From Cliona cf. orientalis (lineage: Eukaryota; Porifera; Demospongiae; Clionaida; Clionaidae), in assembly GCA_963930775.1 (NCBI GenBank), contig OZ005696.1:7502001-7566000 (forward strand): DNA of 64,000 bases, read 5' to 3'. Position 1 is the first letter of the stretch. Every line of letters starts with the position of its first letter. Position numbers and translations under genes: made by a program. The notes beneath the pieces are model-generated. The model was not told where the DNA came from and did no database searches. It worked only from the letters and a program-made list of their open reading frames with translations. Positions 1-15,056 of this stretch are shown in pieces.

Positions 1-2707
1 GCTTGGTACAAATGGCGTAAGAATAATGTGTAATAACTATTATGCAACTTTGCGTACTGTTGCAAGAGTATGAACATGAAATCATTAGTCAAAACAGCAT
101 ACACAAGGCTTGATATGATGAAGCAGAAATCAACATACCTCACACTGCACTGCCCTCTGCCTGACCCCTGTTTTTCCAGATAAGGCTGGAAGCTGGCCAC
201 ATTAGGACTGTTGGATAATAATTATATGCTCTGCTGCTTATACTACTTACTGACCAATAAAGTTTCTCCAACACAGCAAAACCCATACAATATGCACTCA
301 AGGACAAAATTTTACAAGAAAGAAGAAAATGTGCCATGATCAAATTTAATATTTCCCTTTACTCCACCACAATAATATTATTATCCAGCATTTACTCCAT
401 TTGCACATCCTCGTAAACCAATACATATGCCACCACCATGCGTATTGAAAGAAAAAAGAAAGTCGTGATTCCATAGTAATCGTTAAGTACTGCAATGAAT
501 CTTTACACACTAGCCATTTGCTACTGTATCCTTCACTTTGGCTACTAGACCCCCTGAGTTGAGTGGACAGTTTGCCTGCTTTTTTGAGATTAGCACTGGT
601 CAGTAGTATCTTCAGGATAGTGCTACAAGGTACAAGGTTTTATTTGCTTTAGAAACCCCTGGGTACGATACTGATCTGTGAGGAATAGTACACTACATTG
701 TGAACAATAGACAATTTGTTCACATTAACACAGGATGTATGTACGAGACATTTGTACAATTATATACAAGCATAGACGGCTCGATAACTTAATCAACGAA
801 GCGTATCATAACTATGACTATTGAAGTGCCACTATAAATTGGACAGCCCAGGATAGTAACAATGTAGCCGGTATGGGATACAAGAGTATCCTACACAAAA
901 ATGATAATCATATGCATGCCAAGAATTACCTACTACAGATCAGTTATGTCAGGTTATGTAAACAGCACATTTTTATAGCTAATAAGTACTATACTGTACA
1001 CTATCACTAGTTCTCAAGGCTAGAGGAATCGATGGGATGGCTGCCCCTTACGTTTAGGATTGATAGTCAGAGAAGAGAAATGAACTGATATCACACCAGT
1101 GATGGTTTAAGAGCTCTGATTGGACACACCCCCCATGACGAACATTGAAATCAATACCCAAGTTAGCATAATGGCTTGGGGAAAACAAGAAAAGTCATAT
1201 GTACAACAATCTGCCCATTCGATGATATTCAAAATAATAATACAAATGAGTTACAACTGCCTACGCATGTAGACATACAGATAAATGCATACACACATAC
1301 ACGTACTGTATTCACGCATGCTGCAAATCAATACAAGCATAGACTAGGGCTAGGGCCAAATTAAAACAAAAATGAGTATGTTTTATTACACATCTGATCA
1401 AACTAGACTTTGCAGGATGATTAGATAAGCGAGAGAAAGCTTCCCATTGTACCCAATACTACCATTCATGTATATAGTACTCACTAAAATCCACACAGCA
1501 CTAACGTACAATAGTTGGAAGTTATCGAGATAAAAATTCCCACATTGATCTAACCATACTGAAAGTATAAGAATAATAATCTACCTGCTAGATACACAAA
1601 ACTATACACACAAGGTTGGTTATCAATACTCATTTGTACTCTCTGTCCCATTAAGATAATACCTATAGGCTTATGCGCCCTTGATAATATAATATTATTG
1701 GGTGCAGCTGAAAAACAAGGTCACCCCAATCCCTATAAACATCAACGAAAGCAATTCGATAAACAATATTATTTATACAGGGACACTGTGGCATGGCACC
1801 ACCACCTTTCAATGATACATCTCAACACTTCCCAACACTCAATGCACTTCTGTTTTCACGTAGTTATTCACATACTTATTAATGGATATCACACCAACTG
1901 ACTATACATACGTACACACACACTCTATCAATAGTGAACACCAACATAATTATTTAAATATTATTATGCTTACATACATGTGTGTACAGTGATACCAAAC
2001 AATGTTTGCTTACCTCAACAATAGTTTTCTCTACATCTCTGCTGTGCCTCAGGACTCCTGCACATTTATTAAGACGTATACAACTCGCAAACAACTTCTA
2101 TTGAGCACAATAAAAGGTATTTCATTGGCTTTGAACACTGACAGCAAAGTAAAATTTCAAAGGTCAAAGACTTGACTGGGCCATCTTCCTTGAAGGCAAA
2201 TAGCTACAACCTAGTACGATAACTGACGGCTCCACGTAGAGTAGCCTACGGGCTATGGGGACGAGGGAAGCTTTTGAGATACCAAAGCTAATTCAAAACT
2301 AGCTATGTCGGGGTCTGACCTTCTGATACTCTGTCTCCAGCGCTCTTCTCGCCCAAAAAAGCCGACAAAAGGTTCACGTAAAATAAGACAGCAAGAGACG
2401 AGGGAATTAGTAGCTTTCTTCCTGCCGCCATGACATGCCTCTTCGTTGAAGGCTCTCTCTTCTCTGACCATGAGGCCTTGCGTCTTTTTTTCCAAACCAC
2501 ACACACGCGGGTTTTGTGGGGTTGAGGGTGTCACTAGCAGGAAATTAAAATTCAATCGTTGATTATGACGTCATGATAATGTCATTAATAATACGCGACA
2601 CGCCCCCTATACCTAATGTGAGCCCCACCCCTAGTTTCTCACCTAGACACCTCGCAAATTAACAAGGATTGTGAGGCACCTGTAAACAGCAATTTCCACC
2701 GTTCATC
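1..2707. other. Intergenic DNA without a supportable gene
   Basis: This stretch is AT-rich, and its open frames are short, lack family features and have no matching splice sites. A minus-strand open frame at 2253-2555 lies just upstream of the coiled-coil gene and has no recognisable domain. A motif at about 1030-1066 (GGATGGCTGCCCC followed by TTTAGGATTG) recurs near 15.83, 44.70 and 62.70 kb, so it is probably a dispersed repeat. The last 100-200 bases before 2708 should hold the promoter and 5' UTR of the coiled-coil gene, but I see no clear core-promoter motif. Confidence 0.5.
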
Positions 2708-5700
2708 ATGTCGGTAAGTCGTGCGTCAACAAGCTTACCTGCATTATTTATCATTGCAAATATTGAGCACTGAGCGCCCCTAGCTATTTACAATGTGTCT
2801 AGGCTATCAGAGTCAGCTAATACTAAGTTTTCTGTTGTTGTATAATACCTTAGGCACAAGATAAGAAAGATCTGGAGGAGATACGCAATGATTTTATATC
2901 AGACGGTCTCAGGTGGAGCTTGGATAGTGATAAAAAGCTGGTGCACTTATGGCGCAAGCTGAAACGTACAGAGCAAGTTGTAAAAACTCAATCTCATGAG
3001 GTAACGTGGAGAGATTAATGTAGTTATGATGCAATAATAATTATGGGAGCACTAAGTGGTAGTAATCACTGCCATATTCACAACCATTCACACATAGGTA
3101 AATGAGTTGAAAAAGCAGCAAAAAGAGGAGATGGCAGGTATGCAAGAGTTTCTATCAAAGATAAGAAACCTATCAGACGAAAAAGAGCAGTTGACCCAGT
3201 CACTTGAGGGGGAAAACGATCAGTTGAGGAAACAAGTTGCAAAAGCTATCGAGGAGAGGGATGCTTTTGTTCAAGAGAATCAAGCCATCGCTGAGCTCCT
3301 CATAGCCGAAGGACTGCAACCATTTTCTGGAGCAACACCCAAACGTCAGGTTGTGGAACATCTCCTACAAGAACGTACGCAAATCAAGAATCAGCTAAAA
3401 CAGGTGACAAAGGAGAAAGCTGAGGTCATCAAGAAATTGGATGACTCACAAACAGAGCTTAAAGTTAAAGAAAAAGAGCTCAAAACGGATCTTCAGAGTG
3501 CTCAGCGGAGCTCCATAGATGTAAGCAAGCAGCTGAAATCTATGGAAGAGGCTCACAATGCTGAAAAAGCAAAATTGACGGAAGAAAGAGACAAGTTAAA
3601 GGCTGATATTGAGGAGCAACTTGGCAAGCTGGCCTTGATGCGAGCTGAAGTGAAGGAACTAAAGACGAAGCTAACCACTGAGGGAAGAGCAAATGAAATA
3701 GAGATGAAAAGACTAAATAAACAGATTCAAGGTACTCAGTACTGTAACAGTATTGGCTCAAAAAGTATAGCTACTATCATGATAAATCATTAGCTATGCT
3801 GTGATTGCTGTTGGTACTTACAGGCATGACAAGTGCACAGAATGAATCTCAAGCCTCACATGAGAATGAGCTCAAGAAGCTTCACGGTGAAAAGAAAGCA
3901 GTTCAAAAAGACCTATCGTCTACAAAGACCAAAGTTAGAAATCTCGAGGAAGCAAAGAGCAAACTTGAAGCTGAGGTAAGTGCATGTACGTAGCTACTAG
4001 TGCTTACGTTATTATCAATGGCTCACAATATTTATGATAGATGGATGAAGTGAAGAGAAGTCTAGAAGCTGAAAGAACAAGCACAGCATCCATCAGAGAC
4101 GATCATGTCAAGCAACATAAAATGCACAAGAATCAGATACGAGACCTTAAAGAGAAGCTGGCAAAATCAGAGGCAAGCTATTGCTTGTGCATGAGTCTAT
4201 TAATTTTTTGTTCAAAATCGACAACTCTCTTTTTAGGCTGAAGTCAAGAGATATCAAACTCAGCAAACCTCACAGGAGCAACAGTTTCAGGTACGTTTCA
4301 GCTTATAGCACCTGCCCAGATATTAATTTCTATAATACAGGAAGTAATGGCAGCAAAGGATGAAGAACAGACAAGGTTAGTGAAAATAATAAGTCATTAT
4401 TCTTTGGTATAATCTTTTTATGCTATAGTTGTGCTGGTGAATTGCAAGAGGCTCTCGAGACCATCAATGAGCTCACAAAGGATTTAGAAGAAGCCACACG
4501 GTCAAATCAAGAGGTTGTCCAGGAGAACGAAACTCTTCAGGAAGAGCTCCAGACTCTCAGAGACACACACGATGAGCTGACTCAGCAGGCGGATGAACTC
4601 GATAAGATGATTAAAGACGAGAGGGAGAAGAGTATCGGTGTTGTCCAGGAGCAGCTTCAGAAACACCATGAACTCACAAGGCAAATTGATGCTGCAAATC
4701 AGGAGCTTAGTGAAAGAGATGAACATTTGACTCGTCTTCAAACGGAACTCGAGAAAACACAAGCAAGTGAAGAGGCTTTGAAGAACCAGCTTCATAAACT
4801 AGAGCAAGCACTATTCGAGCAGCAAGCAGCAGGAAAGGAGAAAGAGCTCTTACAGAAGGTGATGGAGGACAAGGAGAGAAATATAGAGGAATTGAAACAG
4901 AACATGGCTCGACTCCAAGAAGATCTTAGGATGCTCAATGAAGAGAAGAAGCAAATGCAGCAGCTCAATACTGAGAGTACGGAAAGTCTCACTAGCCTCA
5001 AACAAGAGCTTCGGCAGATGACAAAGAAGAGAGATGAGTTGGAAGAAAAGAACTCCAGGATTCAACGGGGCAGAGAGGAAAGTGAAAACGATAATAAAAA
5101 GTTGAGAGCGACTATTGAAGAGATGAAGGCAGGCCTGAATACCATCAAAGAGGATTCAAGAAATAAGGATGAGCAATATCAGACTCAGGTAGCTGGCATC
5201 ATTAATTATGTGATCATCCTACGTATTACTATGCACACAGAAAGGAGACTTGCAAGGGCAGTTAGATCGACTCCAACGTGATAAAGAAGCAATTGAAAAG
5301 ACATTACAAGAAGAATCGTCACGACATGAAAAGGTTATTGATGAGTTTTGTGTCAATCGCATTAGAATTCATTGTAATTATTATGACACTGAAGGCTCAG
5401 GCAACATTGGAATCCAGTGTTACTCGATTACAAGATGAACTGCACACAAAGACTGCCGAATTGGATAGACTCCACACTGATATGAAGCAAGCTCTCACCC
5501 AGACGTCCACACTCAAACAGGTATTATTAATAAATCATTCAAGTACAGTAGCTGTGATACTGTGATAATAATTATTATGCATTCCTAGAATCTTGAGGCA
5601 GCTGAGCAGGCACATTCTGCTAGCCAACAACTGTACGAGCAGGAATCAGCAGCAAAAGAGGAAATGGAAACTGCTTTGAGGAATGAAATTCGTCAGCTTC

Positions 5701-8700
5701 ACAAAAAGCTTGAGGCAAAGGTAAAATCTCTTTGGTCAGTACTAAGTATTTTACTATGGAGCCTTGAGGTGAAAACAGCTACCATGGTCCTGAATATGCT
5801 ACTTGATAGTATCCAAACTATGCCATACAGTTATGTAGCTAGCATACTTCCTCAAAGACAGGAAATTTATAGCATAGCAATCATGCCTGCAAAAGTTGAT
5901 ACTTAGACCAAATTATCCTTGTAGAATGCCACCGAGCAAGAGGCTAAAGTAACTGTGAACAATCTTGAGCAGGAAAAGAAAGATAAAGAGGAACGTCTTG
6001 ATGAACACAGGAAGGAAGTGGAATCGTTGTCCACCAAGGTACAAATAAAATTAATGGAGGGAATATTTGACTGCTGCGTGGATTTGTAGGTAACTGAAAT
6101 GCAACAAGAACTTACCGCAGCCAACACAGAACTACAGCAGCTTAGGAATACAACGAAAGATCAGAAGAAAGAAATCACCAGGATGCAGACTTCATTGGAA
6201 TCAGAAAAGGGAGAGACAGCAAGGCTCCAGGAGGTGCTGCAAGATGCAAAGAAAATTCAAAATGAGACAGTGCTAGCAAAAGAGAGCGAAAAGGTGAAAT
6301 ACTAGTAGCTACGGCAAGTGCCTACATCAAAGTATGCACATTACCCATGCTCTAGGCCTAGCTAATAATCATCATGTTGTTTTCTACTTGCTGCAGACTA
6401 AGCTCGAAACCAAGATAAGCTCTCTACAGGCACAGTTGCTGTCGGCTAAACACAGTCTTAGCACAACTGAGGAGTCATCATCGAGAGAAAAATCAAGCAT
6501 GGAAAGTAAGCTAGCTCAGGTACAACAAAAGCTGAAGGATGCCCAGAAAGAAAAGGAACTCAGTAAAGTTAGTCGAGCAAAATTTAATGTAGTATGCACA
6601 ATCATAATAATAATATTATCATATTGTTCTGAATCTGCATACAGGCTGAACTAGGGAGGGTAAAGGGTCAATTGTCGACGAAAGAAGAGGAGTTAAAGCG
6701 CATGAAACGGCAGGCTGAGAGTGATACAAAGGTTGCACAAGAGGAAAGTAGGTCAAAACAGTCTGAAATAGGCAAGCTGAAGAAGGAAATCCAATCATTG
6801 ACTGAGACACGGCGAAAGTTAGAAACCAAAAATAAGGTCAGAGTTTGTTATGGTATGATTATTATTACCTTCAGTTCTGCACACTAATTTTATTGCACAT
6901 GTCTAATTTTTTAGGAACATCAAGAAGCTCGAAAAGAGCTTCAGCAATCTGCTAGTAGTGCTCAACAAGCAAAACTAAAGGTTAGTGTTACTATTAATTT
7001 TTTCAAGTATGTACATGGCCAAATATTCAGAATTGAATCTGTTCACGAATTAGCATTCCATCACTCTACTTTAGGAAGTGGATGATGTAAGGGCTCAGCT
7101 AAAAGAAGCAGTAGCTGCAACTACAAAAGCTCAGGGATTTGCACAGACAAAAGAACAGGTGTACTATTAGCATTCACACTGTGAAGTAGTTGCATAATAA
7201 TGACTAGTATATATCCCCCATCACAGGAACTTGAGAAGGCTATGAACAAGCTTCGGGAGCTGGATGAGAAATGGCACAGCTCTCAGACTGAACTAGAAAA
7301 GGTTAAGAGCACAAATGCCACCCTGGAAACTGAGAGGAGGTCTGTTGAAAAGAAGGTTAGAAAATAGGTATAGGCACTATTAAATAACTGTAATATCTCA
7401 TCCACTGTGATTATCCATAGCTTCAAGAAGAGAAAAAGAAGCTGCAAATGGAATTGAATACGGTAATTATTAACTCGAGCACAATATCTTAACCTGATCA
7501 TCCAAATGAATCCCTAAGCTCTATGATATTATTTGTTGCTTTATGCAGACTTCAGCCAACTCGAGGAGGTATGGATCAAGGTTGGCCAAAAAGATGAAAG
7601 AATACTCGGAAAGTGAAGAGGAGAGGAAGAAACTGGAAATAAAGGTCTCAATAATAATAAAATTTAATTCTAAACATTAATAATTATTGTTATTAATCTA
7701 GGTTGCTCAATTGGAAGCAAGACTTAGAGAATGGTCCGAGAAGAGTACAGCCATGGCAAAAGCAGAGCTCCTAGAGGGGCGTCTATCAGTAGCACAGGAA
7801 GAGACTGGAACTTTGAAAGAGGCGCTTCAAAAGGAGCGTCTGGAGAAGATGCTGAAAGAGAGGACCATCCAGGAGCTAGAGAGGAAGATTAAAAGCTTGG
7901 AAGATCATCAGAAAGGGCTGGAGGTCATTCTACGAGAGAAGCAAGACACAGAGATTGAGAGTGAAAGAAAACTTAAGAATCTAAAACAGAGAGCTTACAA
8001 AGCGACTGAAAAGGTAGATATTCACTGTAGCCAATGAAAAGCATAGTTAGCTATTATGGATAACTGCGTAGTTCAAATTGGCTGAAACGGACAAAGAAGC
8101 TTTGCGAGAACAGCTGGGCAGTCTTCATGATGCATATTCACGAGAAATTGCTGAACTGTCAGAAAGGCTGGAGAAATACAAGCGAAAGTATTCAGACAAA
8201 AAGCAACAATCAGTCTCCAAATTGAACACATCTAAGTAGGTCACAGTATACATTTTCAACTAAAACTATCTGGTTTGTAATTATTATCGAGCCTAGGATT
8301 CATCCGTATGTCATTGTAAATCCTAAATTGCAGGGATAAGTACATGAGGGAGAGGCTAAGCCTTGAGACAAGTCGAGATAGCATTGCAGATGAGCTACTG
8401 AGCACTCAAAAACAGTTACAGTGTGAGCTCAAGTGGAAGGACACTGCTGAAATCACACACAAACAACTGCTCCTCGACAAACGGGAACTAAGCTTGAAGG
8501 TGACGGAACTAGAGGACAGCGTTCGAGACAAGAACCACCACATTCTGGAGCTGGAGTGCAAGATGAACAGGCTACAGCAGGAGAATAGGATACTGGAGGA
8601 GAAGAATCTGAGGATTTTTGGTCACAGTAGCCCCATATCCATACCACTCAGTCCTATTCAGGTAACACAATCTTTGCTGTATAGTACGTGCAAAGTTAAG

Positions 8701-8813
8701 ATTAACAGGGACATGTATAATGTACTTTCTTGCAGGTTCATACATTGTCAATGCAGCCTACCAGCTCACCTGAACATGCAAGTTTGCTCTCCTCACCTGA
8801 GCCTCAAGCTTAA
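2708..8813 (+). CDS. Long coiled-coil protein, 24 exons, about 1,414 residues
   Basis: Exons read as 2708-2713, 2854-3000, 3098-3731, 3824-3975, 4041-4172, 4237-4290, 4341-4375, 4429-5188, 5241-5333, 5401-5520, 5589-5720, 5925-6038, 6090-6293, 6397-6567, 6645-6836, 6915-6980, 7075-7158, 7227-7355, 7421-7462, 7549-7644, 7702-8013, 8072-8235, 8334-8661 and 8736-8813. All joins stay in frame. The first exon carries only Met-Ser. The acceptor of the tenth exon could instead be at 5395. Almost the whole product is Glu/Lys/Gln/Leu-rich heptad sequence, typical of a rod-like scaffold, tether or centrosomal/cytoskeletal protein. The N-terminus contains LRWSLDSDKKLVHLW, a short non-coil motif. The C-terminus is a Ser/Pro-rich tail (SPISIPLSPIQ). 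I do not recognise the orthologue; low-complexity coils make family assignment by eye unsafe. The fifth intron appears to use a GC donor. Confidence 0.85.
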
Positions 8814-9018
8814 ATTCTTAATCATAGGGCAACAGCAATCTATATAGCTACTTTGTCCAACTATTACCTACTATAATAGACATCAAGCCTGTATCTCAAA
8901 ATAGAATTAATGCTACATCAGTGCAGTTTGTCATTATTATGAATAATTATTGATGATTGGTAATGAAAATGATGAGGAAAATAATGATGCTCAATGATGA
9001 TAATATGATATGAAGAGA
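8814..9018. other. Short convergent intergenic spacer
   Basis: This is 205 bp between the stop codons of two convergent genes. It is AT-rich with ATGATGA-type simple sequence and must carry both 3' UTRs. I cannot place unambiguous polyadenylation signals. Confidence 0.5.
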
Positions 9019-10704
9019 TTAAATAAGAATGTGAAGATGCTGAAGGCGGTGTGTGGCAAATCTTTTTTCAAATGCAAAGTTGCCTTGTTCTGCTTTTGTT
9101 AGTCCCAGACTGACGTGATGCTTAGCCAGTGTGAGGTCGCATTTCCAGGTATAAATATCCGAGAGAGCTATGTGATAGAGAGCAAGTGTACGAGGGGGTA
9201 ATTTCGGTTCATCCAGAGTTTTGAGAATGCTTTCGGCAAGATTGAGATCGTCTATCGAAGGTGACTCGTGAGATAATGAATCATGGGAGGAGCCAAGGTA
9301 AAGCAGGGCCAAGAACACTTTCGAATGCCAAGCAATGAGAGGAAGACCGCTATTACTGTGCTCTGCATGTTCTATAGCCATCCGGAAGCTGTGTTCAGCC
9401 TCTGCTTTTTCTCGTTTCTTCAGGCTGCCGTGTGCGGAGCCGTTTTGGTGGAGGAGATCAAGCCACAGGGTTCCCTCGTGATAGTACAGAGATGCTGTGT
9501 CAGCGCCTGGCTCAGAATGGGTGAGCACCTGCTTTGAGAGGTCCAGGAAGTGTCTGGCACTGTCATAATCCTGATGATGTCGATAAACGGCAGAGCGGAT
9601 ATACAGACAGCGGCCCATCATAATTTGATTATTATTTCCGTAGAGTGTGGAGCACATCTTTTCCACTTCATCAACCAGATGAAGGGATAAATCTGTCTTG
9701 CCAAACATGATACTTGCAACTGCATTATGAAGCATGCCGACCGCCGTGACGTTAATGTCATCTGACTCTGTCAGCTCATTGATCCCTTGTCGAAAGCAAT
9801 CCCATCGACCATGATATCGGTGTTGTTGTAGCTCACGCATCTCGCTAATATGATGCCTCCCTCCCAGTGAACCTTCCAGACCGAGTCGACACGGCGTCCT
9901 TGTGTGGGGCTCACAGAATCTGATCATGATATTGATATCTGTGCATGTGGGTGTGTTAGTAGATGCTGATACTTCACTATTGTGAAACTGGATATCTATC
10001 TGCCGGCAGATTTCCTTGTAGATGTCCTCATGGCCTCTATGTTCCGTCTCTTGCTCCAGGCATCGAAAGAAAAGGTAGTGTGCTATGGGTCCTTTTGCAT
10101 TGAGAATGAGGAACAATTTCTGTATTTTCCAGCTGGTCTCTTTCGCGGAGTCTTCGTGCAGTAGCTCAAACTCGCTTGAAGTGAGTAGCTTCACTTCTCG
10201 GAGAAATGGCAACAGATTCTTGAGACTGAGGCAGGAATGTAGCAGTGGTTCTATACTCTGCATGATTTCACGTATCCATTGCGACATTCTGACGTCATGT
10301 ACATCGGTCGGCACTCCCGATAATAGCTTGGCAATGTGGTGGTGTCCAAGATGTTCAGGTTCATCACGTAAACAGGAGAGAAACTCGGTGTATACTCTTG
10401 GACCAACGGTACTGCTACGCGATGCCAAGACTCTAGTGAGACGAGTACAGATCTTCGATCGCCTCCCGCGATCGTGCAAACTGAGCATGCGCTGTCGATC
10501 CTTATCAGAAGTGATCAAGCGCCGCAGGCGCAAGTAGGGGAGAAGCTCTGGAATGTTGAGCCACTTTCCGATCGCTTTTTTGTGCTTCTCCAGTAGCCGT
10601 TTCACTTGACTGGCATCCTGGGCTGGCTCGAGATCGGTATCATCACCATGACATCTATGATCGCAATCGGGATATGTTTGCGTGTCTAAGCGCTTACTTA
10701 TCAT
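9019..10704 (-). CDS. Intronless protein with two CARD-like death-fold domains and a TPR-like C-terminal half
   Basis: One uninterrupted 561-codon frame starts at 10704. Residues of roughly 33-128 and 137-235 each look like a CARD: amphipathic helices in the pattern LLEKH...IPELLPYL...LITSDKDRQRML...FLSCLRDE, and again SIEPLLHSC...LLPFLREVKLLTSSEFELL...FFRCLEQE. Residues of about 290-555 are helical with Ala/Leu/Tyr spacing (AVGMLHNAVASIMFGK, RCLYIRSAVYRHHQDYDSAR, YHEGTLWLDLL), like degenerate tetratricopeptide repeats. CARDs assemble homotypic signalling complexes in animal immunity and apoptosis, and TPR-like arrays often act as the sensor or scaffold part. That role here is inference. The gene is odd in having no intron while its neighbours are intron-rich, and it is convergent with the coiled-coil gene. 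An additional upstream non-coding exon cannot be excluded. Confidence 0.75.
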   Translation of the reverse strand: MISKRLDTQTYPDCDHRCHGDDTDLEPAQDASQVKRLLEKHKKAIGKWLNIPELLPYLRLRRLITSDKDRQRMLSLHDRGRRSKICTRLTRVLASRSSTVGPRVYTEFLSCLRDEPEHLGHHHIAKLLSGVPTDVHDVRMSQWIREIMQSIEPLLHSCLSLKNLLPFLREVKLLTSSEFELLHEDSAKETSWKIQKLFLILNAKGPIAHYLFFRCLEQETEHRGHEDIYKEICRQIDIQFHNSEVSASTNTPTCTDINIMIRFCEPHTRTPCRLGLEGSLGGRHHISEMRELQQHRYHGRWDCFRQGINELTESDDINVTAVGMLHNAVASIMFGKTDLSLHLVDEVEKMCSTLYGNNNQIMMGRCLYIRSAVYRHHQDYDSARHFLDLSKQVLTHSEPGADTASLYYHEGTLWLDLLHQNGSAHGSLKKREKAEAEHSFRMAIEHAEHSNSGLPLIAWHSKVFLALLYLGSSHDSLSHESPSIDDLNLAESILKTLDEPKLPPRTLALYHIALSDIYTWKCDLTLAKHHVSLGLTKAEQGNFAFEKRFATHRLQHLHILI

Positions 10705-11215
10705 AACACATAGGGGAGACTTTGAAGAACGTCTACAGTTTAACTAACACAACTCTTAATGTCTGATTTAGTCTGTGTACTAGAAAATGTTTATCATGTG
10801 CTGTTTACAGGATAGTAGTACACAATGACATACACAAAGTTCATTTGTGCGTCATAATGGCTATGTAGGATCAGGGAGAGTAGGCCTAAGGGAAAGTCCC
10901 AGGGACTCTCCCTATAATAATCTCTGCACCCAACAACATCCCACTCTCGCACTAGTTTAAAGCTGGCAAGAAATCGAATTAATTGTTCATAGCCTATAGT
11001 AGTCTGGCATGTAAGCACATGACATTACATAATACCTAAATTAAATAATTATCATTTTCAGCAAAATTTAATAATAATAATAATTGCTGCTATAATAATA
11101 TTATATGTGTGCACTAGGACAGTGCGTTATGAGAAGACTGCACACCTATTAAACAAATAACAATGCTACTACGTCCGTTGACTTGAGTTCAGAGAATGAG
11201 CTGGAATGGCTCCGA
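10705..11215. other. Intergenic region between two minus-strand genes
   Basis: About 510 bp that should hold the 3' UTR of GAPDH and the promoter of the CARD gene. It is AT-rich, with an ATAATAATAAT-type run near 11070-11100. No further gene is supportable. Confidence 0.4.
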
Positions 11216-14547
<3,332 letters not shown>

Positions 14548-15056
14548 TGTTGATTTCTTGCTAGGATTCTGATCGGGATGGGGATCACCTATATACGGGA
14601 ATGATCAACACGTGAAAATTCTCACAAGCAGCTGCCAAATGGCTTCGAGTGATATTGCAAGGTAAAACCCTCCCAGAAATCTACAAAATTTGCTAAACTG
14701 AGAAGGAACGGTAGCAGGAGGTTAGGTATACACTTACCAGGTCGCTTTCTGCTCGAGTCACTCATAAGCGTAGGACTGTACTGGCCCTGAATAATCGAGT
14801 CCAAGACAAGGTCACCAGGTGCACGCAATCATGAGGTTGTCAGCGCATTTGCACATGCGCAGAACGTGAACAGGTGCCGCGCCGCGCGCGCATCTACTTG
14901 TATCTAAATATCGGTAAGCGATAGCAAGTTGATGGGCGTGGTCACCTTTCGTAAAATTGAAATCCTGCACCGCACCCCCATGCAAGCTATATGTCCCTCG
15001 ATATGTCCCCTAACTATTAAAGCGCATAGTGTTCTGAGATTTGTAAGATCAGCAGG
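14548..15056. promoter_or_regulatory. Divergent promoter region between GAPDH and the YqcI/YcgG-like gene
   Basis: The two start codons face away from each other across 509 bp. The middle (about 14840-14895) is GC-rich with GCCGCGCCGCGCGCGC, unlike the AT-rich surroundings, which is typical of a shared housekeeping promoter. A non-coding first exon of GAPDH probably lies near 14550-14780. The function as a promoter is inferred from position. Confidence 0.5.

Noticed and set aside
2253-2555. 100-codon minus-strand frame upstream of the coiled-coil gene
   Set aside because: No recognisable domain, no splice partners and a promoter-like position. A small gene cannot be excluded but is not supported.
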